DNA of 64,000 nt, from NCBI GenBank assembly GCA_963969365.1, contig OZ017755.1, positions 1,054,001 through 1,118,000 on the forward strand, read 5' to 3'. This DNA comes from Asterochloris sp. CNOR1 (taxonomy: Eukaryota; Chlorophyta; Trebouxiophyceae; Trebouxiales; Trebouxiaceae). Under the pieces are notes generated by a model. That model was not told the DNA's origin. It was given only the letters and a program-made list of their open reading frames with translations, and did not search any database. Position numbers and translations under genes: made by a program. Positions 11,864 through 23,812 of this stretch are shown here, one piece after another; within the stretch, counting starts at the first letter, position 1, and each line of letters begins with the position of its first letter.

Positions 11864-13781
11864 ATGCCCGGCTGCAGGGAGCAGTGCATGATGTCTTTAC
11901 AGGGCAGCAATGTTGACCAGGCAGATAGACCGGCATTGCCTGCAGGTCATGAGCAGCACCACCCACTCAAAAGAGCTTTGGCTGTGCTTGAATACACAAA
12001 GTTACGGGCAACACCACAGCATCAGGGTTGCAAAACCTATGCAGCAGGTATGCTCAAGTGTTGATAGAAATTGCTATGTGTGTGCAGCTTGTTGTACCTC
12101 TGCTGCGGGAACGTCACAGAATTGTACACATCAGGGGCAATACCTGGCTGCCCAGTGAGTGTCTGCAGCACTTTGCAGCGCCATTGTGGTAGCAGGGCCC
12201 ATGGAGCCTGATGCCGCAACCGGTGTGGGGCATTTTTCAAGCTGCGCCCCTTTGGCCTAAAAGAGTTGCCCAGACATTGGGCAACAGAAGAATCTGATCC
12301 AGTTGACTGGAAATGTCAGCTGCACACCACCAAAGCTCTGCACTGCAGCATGCATGAACTGAAGGCCACGCAGTTCTTCAGTGCTGGCAATGCATTCAAG
12401 GCCACTCATTTGGCCCAATGCTTGCCTGACTGGTGGACCAACCGTCTCGTCAAGGAAATGCTGATACTGTCTAGTTCACGGTCACACCAGGGATGTAGAT
12501 GAGTGTCACAAGGAATGCCACGGTCCGTCAATGTCACGAAATGAAGTACCAGATAGGGCCATACTGATGACCTATGTAAGCCATATGCTTAAGCAAAGTG
12601 GGTAGCTATCTCGCTATGGCCTTGGGGAAATGCTCTAGAGCTCAGGCCTGGTCAGTGAGCATTCTGATGTGGAGAAGTCTCTCAGTGCCCCGTCCCTTTC
12701 GAACTGAGGACGATGCCTGCAGACAGGCAGAGCTGACAGGGCTCATTTGGCTTGAGCCTTGCCCGAGCTGGGGCCACAGCATTAGGTTGCCCTGTCCATC
12801 AGCTGAGCTGATGAGCCTGCTGATAAAATGGTGATGACTAAAGTCAGCATCTACCAGCATGCAGATGCCCAAGCAAACCTGTTCATGTTCAGCCGCTTGC
12901 CTCAGATTGCCAGGAAGCAGCAGGCCCAGCCAAGGAAGGCCACGTGAATGTGATGGGGATGAGCTCCTGCTTGTAGCTTGGTTGTTGAGGCTGTACTCAG
13001 GCAAAGCAGGAGACGCCGGGAGTTTGGCACATCTAAACTTGGCACGGCCGACAGCTAGGCCCAGCAGACCACGCACCTCAGCAGGCTGCGGCTGCCATGC
13101 GAGCACCAGCTAGGCCCAGCAGCCAAGCACCTTGGGCAACACCAAGCGTGGACCCATCAACCAGGGGCACACTGCTGTTCCTTGCATGACACATCTCCCC
13201 AAGCCAGCAGTCAGCAGAGCACCGCAGGCTCCCTGGAGGACACAGTGCAGCCGAGAGAGCGGCAGTGGCACTCCACAGCACAGGAGATACAAGTCTGTCA
13301 GGGTCGCCCCATTATTCACACATGGACCATGTACTGTATAGCCCGCCGGCTGCAGAGGCAGATGTTGCATGTCAAGAATTCCTATGTGTGCAAACGACAA
13401 AGCTTTGGGACATATGCAGTGTGAAGATCAATTTTCTACGTGTATTTAAACAAACCCCATACTGGCGCTGCTGACTTGGTGATAGTGGACTTGTTGCACC
13501 CGATCATCTATGCAGGCTAAGCCGCACTACATGTCCCATGCCAGCTTCCATATCCACGCATATTAACAAGGTGGCACTCCGCTGGATTGCATTCACCTAG
13601 GTGCTTGTGATTGAGCAAAGCAATCAGAGATGCTGCAAGAGCCATGGGCTGGCAGACAGGAACACATGAAACAAGTGTGTGGGCAACAGAGTAAATGAAT
13701 ATGGCACAGCAGACATTCAAAACATTTGACATCAACTTTGCAAATGCAGCATGGGCTCAGTCTTGACATGGATGCAGAGAA
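11864..13781. other. 1.9 kb without a recognisable gene
   Basis: This lies between the CDPK 5' end and the 3' end of the SLC1 gene. Part is probably CDPK promoter and 5' UTR. The stretch from about 12370 to 12640 is more AT-rich than its surroundings. A short direct repeat (AGCTAGGCCCAGCAG) occurs near 13053 and 13108. The longest ORF, 12642-13106 on the minus strand, has no recognisable motif and I do not call it. Confidence 0.4.
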
Positions 13782-16700
13782 TCATGGCACTGTAGACTGC
13801 AACAGGTGTTGTTCTAAAGGGCCACTGTCAGAGCGTGTGATGCTGCCCTTCTCCTTGTGATCCACAATGGCTGCCGTGAAAGCATTGCCAAGGACGTTGG
13901 GAATGGACCTGCACAGAGATCTCCCACATAACCAGAGGAGCTGTGGAGGCTGGGAGAGCGCTACACACTGCAGCGACCCGTCTCCTCGCAGCGGGTTTCA
14001 TCTCAAGGATGCTGTTTCCACCCAACACACGTGGCCACAGTAGATCAGCTGGACTCAACCTATGCTTACCTGCATCTGTCAAGTGCCCAATCGAGCGCAA
14101 AGATGATAGCAATGTCGCCTGCAGCAGCCAGTTCCTTTTTGGCCTGAGCAAGACATGTTGTGGCCCTAGATTTTATTGTGCATCTCCTGCAATTTGCAAT
14201 ATCCAGCTTGCAAACAAGCTGCCAGTGGTCGGCCTCACAATGGCAAGAACAAGCACCAGGACAACATTACATATGCCTCTCGCATCAGGTCACACCAGTA
14301 CAGAGCACAGCTGTGGGACACATGAGCTCACCTGAGTACTGGTCCAGACTCACAGCTTGCAGCACAAGGACCAGGTTGACAAGCCCGGCGCTGGGGATGG
14401 CTGCAGCGGACACTGCTGCCAGCGCTGCACACAGCCATATGACGACATACTGGAAGGGCTGCAGCTCAACTCCATGAGCCTGCAGGCAGCATCTCTTTTC
14501 AGGAACCTGGCACAGTGCCAGACAATCAGCTTGCCGAGTGTGGTCTGCAGGTGCAAGTCAGATGACGCACGGGCCAGAGGTGAGTGCCGATTGTGCTGCA
14601 GAGGGGCCACATGTAAGTGGGGAACATGCAGGACATGGCGAAGCCTGTGCAAAGCCACAAACAGCAGCATGCAGCACCTCTGCAGGGGCACATGCAGGGG
14701 CCCACAGCATCCTGTACGTAGTGCCCCTCCAGGAGTGCCAGGCGCACATCAATAGGTTGCGACAGCACAGCCTGAGGCACCGGGCCATCATGCTGCTCGG
14801 GGGAGCCTGCAGCCTTTCCTTGACAGGGCACTGTGCAATCGAGGGAGGGGATGAGGAAACCGCATTACAGAGCGGACAGACTGTGGAGCACACCTGAGCA
14901 ATAAAGATGGCTGCCAGCGATTGAAACATGGCCGTGCCATGCATGTTACAGTTGGCACCCTGCAGGAGCAGGATGTAAAGCCTAGGTCCAAGCTGTAAAT
15001 GCAGTGCTGACTCTCGGGAGCAGCAGCCACACATGCTGGCAGCAAAAGTCAACTACGCTTGACTCAAGCAGTGGCTTGAGAATGGTGCTGAGAGTGCACA
15101 GGGACAGCACTGACCCTCAGCAGATTTTTCTCAGGCAAAACAGCGGGCAGCACTGCTGGCAGCAACAAAGCCCTCACAGCATGTGAACCCTTGATAAACC
15201 CTTAGGTCCTGCCAGACTTGGCGCTAGGAGCGCACCAGAGGAAGAATGAAGTTGGCCAGGCTCTCACTGATGCCATAGTCTGCTGCGGACTTGAGGGTCA
15301 CAGGCAGCGTGGCCATGGAGCTGCTGGTGCCAAACACTGTGACCATGGCATCAGCAAAGGCTCTGCGTACAGACAAGGTTCAGGTTCCGCCCAGACTGGA
15401 ATGAAAAGGTTCAACATGCATGGAGAGCCACAGCACCTTAGAGCCCTGCATGCAAAGGCTGTGGACCCAAAAGGCTTGCAGACTGGCAAGCTGGCTTGAA
15501 TGTGCACATGCAAGTGCCCATTGGCAGTGTGCATGGCCAGCGAGACAGTCAGCTTAGGCCATAGCCCACCTGTACACCGTGACAGGATTCTGCCTGGTGA
15601 GCACCCACATGGTAGCTGGCTGTATGACGCAGGCCAGCACCAGCAGGCCAACCAGGTAGGTGGCAATGAAGAGCCCCAGGGAGCTCAGGGTTCTGAGAAG
15701 GTCGGGGGCCTTGCAGATGTTGGCAGCAATGAGGGATGCGATACCAATAGGGGACACTGAGATGATGGCAGATACCTGCACATGAGATGAGGAACTCTCA
15801 GGAGGCTTTTGGGGTAACAGGTGGGATCATTTTGGTGGATTACTGCTCTGCACGCCCAGGGAGGCCTTTCAGCTGCAGCTCTGCGAGTCACTGCACGCAT
15901 TGGGCAGACAGGTAATGGCTGGAGCTGTGATGCAATAGTGCCTGCGCAGCTGCAGCACAGACTGCTTGAGGCAGGTGTGCCTGGGTGTATATGACGCTTA
16001 CGCCAGCCACCTTGACTGCGGTGGCCGACCGCTTTGCAGGCAGGCAAGGACTGCAGCTGCATCAGATCCCTGCCATGCGCTACACTGAGCTCAACTGCTT
16101 GCATGCCACCAGGCTGCTTGGGTTGGAGCATGCCGCAGCCGGGCAGGCAATGGCTGCTGAACAAAAGCTGCATGTCGAATGAGCTGTGCCTCAAAAGCCT
16201 CCGTGCAGTCTCTCTGTATGCGGCATGCTCTGCATACATTGATGAGCTACATTGCGTACCCCATAAGCCAGCATCAGCTCTGTGCAAAAGGGAAGCATGG
16301 GACATCCCCATGATAGCAGCTGAGTATCATCATGCAGAGGCCCCCAGAGGCATCTCTTTTCCCCCATACACACAATCTTGACCACTGCGCGGTTAAAAAT
16401 CTCGATGGCCTGCATCGCGTTGTCCGCGCCCTCCTCTGAAGTCATGCCAGAGAGGGCCAGCCCAAAGGCCAGGCTGACCATCATCACGCCCAGGACCTGC
16501 AGGGCATGCAACCAGTGTCAGGGCTGGGTACGGCAGCACAATTCAGCAGGCCAGGCTCAGCACCAGTGCATGTGGGACCTGCAGGGCAGGTAACCAGTGT
16601 CAAGGCCAGGGCAGGTCAGCAACAGGCTGCCCACAGGTCACGCTAAGCATCAGTGGCTCGCCTCAGCTAAGCTGGCCAAGGGGTGCTGCCAGACGTCCTA

Positions 16701-18042
16701 TGAGGACCCAGCAGCCTCCACTATAAAGCAGGTCACTCACATTCATGTCAGCGGCTGCGCCCACGATGTTGTCAGGGACCATGCTGCGCAGCAGCTCGAT
16801 GACGGCTTCGAGGGGCGACTTGGGCGGCGCAGGGACCTGCCCATTCCTGCGCTGTGACTACGAGGGGTCAGGCGCTGACTGGCATACATGCTGAGCCCAG
16901 GCAGCTGATGAGGTCATGTATGCATCTGGATGCAGGATTTCAGAGACCTTGGCGCTTGCCCTCGAGTGCAGAGTACTGGCAGCCATTCTAGGTGCACAAA
17001 ATATGGCCAACTGGCGCCTGACATCCAGGCTCACAGCCTGGAGAGCATGGGAGCAAGAAGAGAAGTGCTGACCTGCGCAGGGGCATCCCCGAATCATATT
17101 CAGTGAAGGACAGACCTGCAGGCACAAGGCCCATGTGCTGTGGACAGATCGCTGGCAGAGCCAGGCAGGCAGGTCAGCACACGCACGGCCGCAGCTGGCA
17201 GGCTGCCATACTCAGAGCACGCTCCTTGTTGCTCCAAGACTGTGGTAAGTGCCAGGCATCCACTTGACTGCCCACCCAGCTCAAAGGGGCGTCCTCTGCC
17301 TGGTCTGGCTATGGCGCCCAGCACCACCCCCAGCAGGGCAGCACAGAAGGTCAGGCCGAGAAACAGCGAAAGCGTCCAGGTGGCGATGCTGCCCATGCTG
17401 GTCCCGGCTTCCCGCAGAGAGCACACTGCCCCGGCAATGCAGCCTGCCACCAGGGGCAGCACCATCATCCGTAGGGCCCTGCAGGACGGGCACAGGGGTC
17501 TCGCAGCAGCAGGCCTGCAGCTATGGACAGCATCAGTGCCCGACACACTGACTACGCCTGAAGGCCCATGTGGGCATGTGATCTCCAGTGCCCATGTATC
17601 AAGTGCATGTGAGCACCAGCGGCAGGTGCAGGCATCTAGTGCCCTGGTGGCCAGCACTTTCCACAAACTGACGTGGGGCACGCAATTGCATGGTCCATGC
17701 GTCATGCACATCCTACCGAATGAACAGCTCGCCCGCCAAGCCTGCACCACCAATGGGCAGGGCACGCCGTTGAAACGCTGCTGGCAATTCAAGGGCATGC
17801 AACTTGAGCTTGTCGATTGCGTTTACGGCTGTAAGCTTGGCCAGTGACTGTGTGCTTGGCCAGTGACTGTGTGCTTGGCCAGTGACTGTGTGCTTGGCCA
17901 TCTCACCAAGAACCTCGAGGCTGTCCTTTTCCAAGTGTACTTGTCTGAGAGCCAAGCCCACCCCAACCCCGCACAGCACTGCTGCCAATGTGGCCACCAG
18001 CAGAGGCTGCTTGTTTGCCCAGCTCCTCATCTGGACAAGCAT
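13782..18042 (-). CDS. SLC1-family dicarboxylate/amino-acid:cation symporter
   Basis: Eleven exons: 17907-18042, 17717-17780, 17276-17478, 16741 to about 16851, 16374-16496, 15570-15775, 15236-15362, 14894-14959, 14332-14479, 14070-14118 and 13782-13908. All junction phases close except exon 3 to exon 4, where a small exon may be missing or a donor misplaced. The fold is clear: hydrophobic TM1 (PLLVATLAAVLCG), VLPLVAGC in TM2, SPIGIASLI in TM5, the hairpin-1 serine motif SSSMATLPVTL, the TM7 motif NMHGT, hairpin 2 with IPSAGLVNLVLVLQAV, and TM8 with DWALDRCRSIPNVLGN. These proteins move glutamate, aspartate or dicarboxylates with Na+ or H+ across a membrane. The TM7 and TM8 cation residues differ from the usual NMDGT and the final Asp (see findings), so coupling may differ. 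The compartment cannot be told. Confidence 0.85.
17835..17900. repeat. 19-bp tandem repeat, about 3.5 copies
   Basis: The unit GCTTGGCCAGTGACTGTGT is repeated exactly at 17835-17853, 17854-17872 and 17873-17891, followed by a partial copy to 17900. It lies inside intron 1 of the SLC1 gene, just downstream of the exon 1 donor, so it is not translated in the model given. Read in frame past the donor it would stay open, so intron retention would add a short repetitive insert. Confidence 0.9.
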
Positions 18043-18527
18043 TTGATCCCATGCAGAAGCCGGCTATGCTTGAGTGCTGGTTGGAAGATTATATCTCCTA
18101 CGTGTTGACCGCCTGTAGCGCGGCAGGTGGTGCCCCCAAAGCTTGACTGCTGCCTGGCTGCAAGGTGAAGAGCTGCGCCCTGCACCGTTGACGCTGCAGG
18201 CTGACTCAGCAAGGAGGCTCAGATCAGGACTCAGAAGGAGCTCATGAAGGGCAAGCATTCAAAGAGCAGCATTGCCATGCAGCTCAGAGCGGCGAGAGCA
18301 CTGTGAGTCCCAGTCCCAGCAGGGCTTTATGGGCTGCAGTCAAGAGGTGTGCAGATCTAGTCATAATTGTGGCAGATGCAAGCTAAATGGCTTGCCAGAA
18401 TTGCCTTATTTGAGCAGTGGGTTCATCACAGCAATTGTTGGGTTTGCAAGGAAGAGATGCAGGCTGGACTTTCTTCACTCAGATCATTCAAGCCTCGGAC
18501 TCTACCCTCAGATTCAATGCTGTTCGC
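18043..18527. other. head-to-tail intergenic region
   Basis: This is 485 bases between the ALG1 stop and the SLC1 start, both genes on the minus strand. It should hold the ALG1 3' UTR and the SLC1 promoter. I see no TATA box, RNA gene or further coding block. Confidence 0.35.
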
Positions 18528-21500
18528 TCATCTGATGCTTTGTGAGATGACAGGCAGCACAGTCTGTCGCCAGGCATCCTGCCAGCGCTGCTGATGCCTT
18601 TGCTGCACCTGCTGCGCCATGGCCTGGAGCCGCACTGACTGATGAGGGAAGCCCTGCAGCAGCGCCTGCCACTGCTCTGCCAGCTGCTGAGGGCTGCTGA
18701 AGAGCAGGCCATCTTGCCCATCTGTCACCAGTTCCCCAATGCAGGAGAAGGCTTTAGCACACACTGGCAATCCACAGCCAAACATGTCGACCACCTGCAA
18801 GCCGTGTGACAAAGTCAAGCTCATAAGTCATGAGCTGCTGGCAAGTCATCACAAATGCAGCTGTGCCCAGAGGCGTGCTTTATCTTGCAGAGTGTGTAGC
18901 AGCAGGCGGCAGGTGCCAAAGAGCTTGAGGCAAGGATCTGACAAGCCTGTGGGTTGTGTGCCCAAGATGTGATGTCTGCCCCGGGTCCAGCCAGGTAACA
19001 TGTGCAGAGGTGAAGCAAGGGCTGCACTCAATGCTATGCCGCAAGCTAGACGCAGCAGCCCTCTTCCGATGCGCTTACTTAGCAGTCCGGTCTCACTAGA
19101 AGCCAGGTCCAGCCCATTTGACAAGGCGGTGCAGGGAGGGGCAGGCCATGCTGGTGCAGCGGCCAGGTCACATCAACTGACTCCTGTTTGTGTGATGCAA
19201 GGCCCAGTACTAGGTGGACAGAGTGTTCAGGCCAGGGAGTTTGCAGACGGCCATTGGCCTGCAAATCAAGGCCTTCTGGCAGTGCCATGAATACAAAGCG
19301 TCAGCTGCCCTCTCAGCAATGCGCAGTCAGCCCACCTTCATGGGCAGGTCCAGCCCAGACGAGGAGGTGTGCAGCGAGATGCCCAGGTCTGCACTCCCCA
19401 GCAGCAGCGGGTAGTCCTGCGCCTCCAGCCACAGCGTCCTGAAGGCCACATGCTGCAGGCGCAGCCTGGCCATCTGGCGCTGGTAGTGCTCTCTCTGTGG
19501 GCCCTTGCCGGTCACAAGTATGAGCAGCCTGGGCAACGCGACACCAGCCAGAGATGCCTGAAGAGCAGTCAGACGCGGGGTGAGGCAGCTGGCCATGACA
19601 GAGAGCAGCGTCTGCAGCATGCTTCGCCTGCGATGCTTGCAATGCCAGTCTGAGCAGCACAGCTGCCCGTTCTTGATGATCATCAGGCCCGTCACAGGTC
19701 AAGCCCTTGAGCTTTCCACATCTGCAGCCGCAAATCAAGGCAGCATCGCTGGCATTGCTCCCTCGAGGCAACACCTGAGCGGCGAGGAGTCAGGCCAGCA
19801 CAGCGCAGCTTGTGCCAGACAGCTGGCATTGCCAATGGTCCAGCAGGTGATCATCGGCCCCTGCTTCTCCAGCACATTCTTGGACGCAGACCTTTGTGCC
19901 TTGCCATTGTCAGAGCTGCACCTGTGACTCATACACCTCTGCTGCCCCCAGCAAGATGCTGAAGTCCTCATCCGGAGTCCAGCTGGTGCTGCTGACCAGC
20001 ACAGCAGGGCGGTCTGGCCGCCTGCTCAACCTGCCCCGGCTCATCACTGTGCAGAGAGATGCCCCCTCACTGCGTGGCTGCTGCTGCTCAAGTTGAGTGG
20101 TGACCCAGTCATCTGCACCATGGCCACTCTCAAGGGCTGCCTGCAGGGCAGAACATGCCTGCAACTGCCAGTTGGGCTCTTGTTATATGCCTATGGATGG
20201 TGCAGCACAGCTGTTGAGGAATGTTGAACCGCTGCTTGAGCACACCTGCAGCTGGTGTCCACCAGGGGCTGGACAGCTGATTGGCATGCTCTACTCTCAG
20301 GACTCAGCCGCCTCCCTGTCACACGACCACCCAGTTTGCAAGGCAGCAGGCCCACCTGCAGCTTGAGGAAGAGGGCATGCTGGTCTGATAGAAGGGTGGG
20401 CCTGAAGTCAGCAGGAGCCTTATCGTGGAAGACGGTGGCTTGAATTCCCCAGCTGCCAGCCAGCTCCTGCTGCATGGCCTGGGTCACGCATAGGCTGGCT
20501 GCCGCCTGCCTGCCAAAGGAGCGCTCGATTGACCTTGCCAGCAGCACCTGCATGTGTACAAGTCACACTGTAGATGCAGGACAGAGCATCCCAAATTCTG
20601 CCGCCTGTTTAATTGATGCCGCAAGTGATCAGGCAGGGCGGCAGGGCTGCGATGACCTGCTGCTGACCACACCAGCAGAGCACAGCATTCCTGCCCTGGC
20701 TGCACAACAGCAGGCACTTGAAGTCCTGCAGGGGAGTTCAATTTCTAAGGTGTTGATGATGTATAATTGAAGGCACCTCGTGTAGTGGGCGGAAATTTGT
20801 GCAGGCCTACAACATCGCCTTCCTTGAGAACTCTCAACCCAGCTCACCAGCCAATGGCGCTGCCCCATGCTGAGCCGCATAAGGGTGAACCCCAGATTGT
20901 GCCAGTCATTGACCCAGGCTGCCCCATGCCACCAGCAGGTCACCCAGCAGACTGCCATGATGGGAATGGCAGGGGGCACTTGCAGCAGCACCAGACTGGG
21001 GCGGGGCCGCGTTGCAAGCATGTGCCATGTGAGGACACATAGCTGCCACACGGCCTTCACCAGCAGCCTCAGGATGCGCGGCATTGATGTCACCCATTGG
21101 GGCCTGCAGCCAAGAGATGTCAAACAGCTTCTTGCACAGGCAACGCAAGGGTCAGCAGCGTAGAGTGAGCCAGAGCCACCCCGCAGCATCTGCTGCTATG
21201 AAAGAGTCCACAGCTGCCAGGCAGCGTCAGAAGGTAGATCAGGATGGTCCCGCATTGCAGTCTGTGGACGGCAGACGCCATGTTGTGGAGGTGGTGCGTG
21301 CAGGTGCTGGCCGGTGCCTGTCATGCAGGGTGGCGCAGTGCACTGGTATGTTGCTGTGTATGAGGCCTGCAGACTTCATTTGCGCGCCCAAAGGCAGTGC
21401 AGTGGCCGTCATCAGAGCGGCTGCAGGGCTGTATGTGAGGCCCGCAGACGTCATATATGCACCCAAGGGCAGTGCAGTGGCCCTCATCAGAGCGGCAGCA

Positions 21501-21936
21501 GGGCAGGCTACAATCACGCTGGGTGCTCCTGCTGCTCGCAGAGTGAGGGACCTCAACCAGCTTGATGTTTGCAGGCTTGCTGCAAACATGGAGGGCCAAC
21601 TCGCTATCCTGGTGCATACTCAGCTCACAGTATGCAGGTGCACCTGCTGCTCACAGGGCGGGGAAGGGCATCAGCTTGATGTTGGCATCTTCCATCACCT
21701 CTCTGCGTGGAATGCTGCCACCCTCTGCCAGGACGCAGACACGCAGACCTGCCTGCACATGTTCTCTAGACATTGGTTCAGCCATTTAGATTCCAATGTA
21801 GCTCAGCAAACCAGGTGGGCACCTGGCGAGAGAGGGAGCAGGCATGGTTCTGCATCCTTGGACTCCTGCCAAAGTCCCCGAGCACCACCACCCAGGCCAC
21901 CTTTCCTACAGTGGGGGATGGCATATTGCCGGGCAT
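18528..21936 (-). CDS. ALG1: ALG1, chitobiosyldiphosphodolichol beta-1,4-mannosyltransferase
   Basis: Seven exons close in phase, giving 461 residues: 21823-21936, 21655-21752, 20848-21103, 20356-20547, 19922-20158, 19336-19557 and 18528-18794. ALG1 (GT-B fold, family GT33) adds the first mannose from GDP-mannose to GlcNAc2-PP-dolichol on the cytosolic face of the ER. Diagnostic stretches are [15 protein letters not shown] at the N-terminus, [64 protein letters not shown] and [13 protein letters not shown]. The last four form the nucleotide-sugar binding half. The ATG at 21936 opens a short leader directly before the first Rossmann strand. A second in-frame Met lies four residues on. Intron 2 (21104-21654) is long and carries local duplications. 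Confidence 0.93.
21357..21504. repeat. two tandem copies of a ~74-bp unit in ALG1 intron 2
   Basis: Unit 1 spans 21357-21429 and unit 2 spans 21430-21504. Both read TGTATG...GGCAGTGCAGTGGCC...TCATCAGAGCGG, ending in GCAGGGC, with a few substitutions and one small indel. They lie wholly in the long second intron of ALG1. No coding or RNA function is evident. Confidence 0.8.
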
Positions 21937-22180
21937 GCTGATCTCACAGGCTCCAACATTGACTTAGGTCTTGGTGCCGATCTGTAAGACCTAAAGTAAG
22001 CCATGTAACACCCTGCGACAAGGCGTGAAACTTAAAGGCCTGCTTCGCGGCAGAGCTCACTCCTGGTGTCCATGCCCACCGGAAGACATCTTGAGAGTGT
22101 TTGAAGTTCGTATCGCTGAGCTTAGGCCTGTGTGCCTACTTAGAGCTTTTCAATCTCACTCCATAGGAAAGCAGGCTCTG
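21937..22180. promoter_or_regulatory. divergent 5' region between ALG1 and the Rep-like relic
   Basis: ALG1 starts leftward at 21936 and the Rep-like frame runs rightward, open from 22025 with its first ATG at 22181. The ALG1 promoter must lie in or beyond this interval. It is also the left boundary of the accessory island. I could not find a clear TATA box or a terminal repeat by eye. Confidence 0.3.
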
Positions 22181-23250
22181 ATGAAGTCTAAGCCAGGCAG
22201 CGGCAAGAGGCAAGACCGCAACTTTGAGATTGTTGTCAACCACATCACCATCAATGAAGACCAGCTGCCTCAGGTCTCGCGGCAGAGCATGGCGGCCCTG
22301 AAGGATGTCTTTGGACACAACATAAAGAAGTACTCAGGCACTCTTCACCACAAGCCAGGCAACGAGCATGTACATTTCCTGGTGATGTCTGAGGCTCCCA
22401 AGACCTACAGCGCTGTCAAAGCTCGTATTGTTGACTCCATGGCACTCATATTTGGCACAGAGAGTGGGCTGGTGGAGGTCAAGATGTTCAATGAGTTGAA
22501 AGCAGAGGCTGGACCGGCTCACGGCTTGAGGGGGCTTGGCGACTACAGGTCGCTGTACGTGAACAACAAGGACCATCCAAATCACCGCCCAAAGGATGCT
22601 GAGCACAGGACAGTGGAGTTCATGTGCAGTGGAGAGTGGGAGATTTCGCATGGAGGCGCCAGAGTTGGTTCTGGGCGGCAAGGCCCAGCGCAGGTGGCCA
22701 CAGCAGCCATCAAGGCAGGTATTCCAGAATTTGAATGCAAGACGTATGAGGAATGCCAACGTCTGCTGAAAGCTGCCGCAGAGAGTGTGGGTTGCACAGG
22801 GAGCGCTTGCCGAGTGTGTTGGCCAAGAGCTCTTTTGGTACTGTGCCAATGCGTAAGGAAGGCGACCTGATTCGCAACCCTGCCTATGATGAGGACGAGT
22901 TCAAGGCCCTCCCAAAGGAGCAGCAGACTATCCAGCGGAAGCGCTCCATGATGTACCTGCAGGGGCCCAGCGGATGCCTGCGAGAGGAACTGGTGGTTCG
23001 TCATGAATTTTTAGAGGCGCACCCTCCTGACTTTTATCGATTCAGGCTGCTTGAACCTATCAGGAAGTTACAATCTGGACGTGGCAACCTTCCAATTGCC
23101 AAGCTGAGGCAGCACTATGAGGAGGGATTCATCAATCTGTTTGGGAAGTACCCACCTCCTGGATGGACGGCTGGTCGCGCGCCAGCAAGGGCATGTGTCA
23201 GTTACAACCTGCCGGCAGCTGTCATTGCTGATGTGATGAAGGCCAGATGA
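22181..23250 (+). mobile_element. HUH Rep-like gene relic (replication initiator type)
   Basis: The first half contains a histidine-x-histidine patch (NEHVHFLVM) after about 65 residues. About 60 residues later comes a tyrosine/lysine stretch (YRSLYVNNKD). This order and spacing resemble the HUH and Y-x2-3-K motifs of rolling-circle Rep and Helitron/CRESS-type endonucleases, which nick single-stranded origins. The second half is basic and ends at 23250 with no recognised domain. The two halves read in different frames, so there is either one intron I cannot place or about one break. I treat it as a fossil. A viral, plasmid or Helitron-like source cannot be told apart here. It faces the recombinase gene tail to tail. 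Confidence 0.45.
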
Positions 23251-23812
23251 TGCAAGCTTGTTTTAACATTTATAGGATCCTGAAAGTGTTTGAAAAAACC
23301 ATGCCACAGCACAGGTGTGGGGAGTGCCCACACCGGATGACATTGTAATAGATGCACAGATTGCGCAAGTGCAGCCCTTTTCAAGCCCCCAGGAGGTCCT
23401 CTTTCGCCACCAGGGATTCAAGTGTAGCCAATGCCAGGTCCAAAAAGCCACCACATGTGTTGGTCAGGCCAGCTCCCTCAGGTTGTTGTCTTCAAGTGTA
23501 GTTCAAGTGTAGAGGACTTTTGTTGTGCAGTGGCTGGCCAAAAGTGTGTGATTGGCCCAGAGAAAAGGGTTACGCGGGAAGGCAGATCTTCGATTCATGT
23601 AGACCAAGAGTGTTTCAAGTGTAGCCTGTGGGGGGCAAGCCTCTAAAGGCTTGCCCCCTGCGTGAGATGTGATTTGTGGAGTGAAATGTCACTTTACTTG
23701 CAAAATGTTGCACCACTCAGTAAAATATGACTTTCAACAGAGAAATGTGACCTGTGCAGGTAGATGGCGGTAGGAATTGTGAATGCAGATCAGCAAACAC
23801 TCAAAGGCTTGC
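23251..23812. other. non-coding gap between converging Rep-like and recombinase genes
   Basis: This region holds the iteron-like repeats listed separately. At about 23660-23760 it becomes AT-richer with repeated words such as GAAATGTCAC and AAATGTGAC. No gene is visible. It could hold 3' UTRs or, if the island replicates, an origin. Confidence 0.35.
23417..23624 (+). repeat. four direct copies of an 11-bp iteron-like repeat
   Basis: The unit TTCAAGTGTAG occurs exactly at 23417-23427, 23491-23501, 23502-23512 (abutting) and 23614-23624, all in one orientation. They lie in the non-coding gap between the ends of the Rep-like and recombinase genes. Clusters of short direct repeats next to rep genes often bind the initiator (iterons) in plasmids and CRESS elements. 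That role here is inference. Confidence 0.75.

Noticed and set aside
12642-13106. 154-residue minus-strand ORF
   Set aside because: No conserved motif, no splice partners, and composition is like intergenic DNA here.
17835-17900. Tandem repeat as coding repeat in the transporter
   Set aside because: It lies beyond the exon 1 donor. The protein joins correctly without it.
21239-21617. Open frames over the ALG1 intron repeats
   Set aside because: ALG1 exon phases close across this interval and the frames are repetitive intron sequence.
22025-22180. Upstream extension of the Rep-like frame
   Set aside because: It begins with GTG, not ATG. I use the first ATG at 22181.
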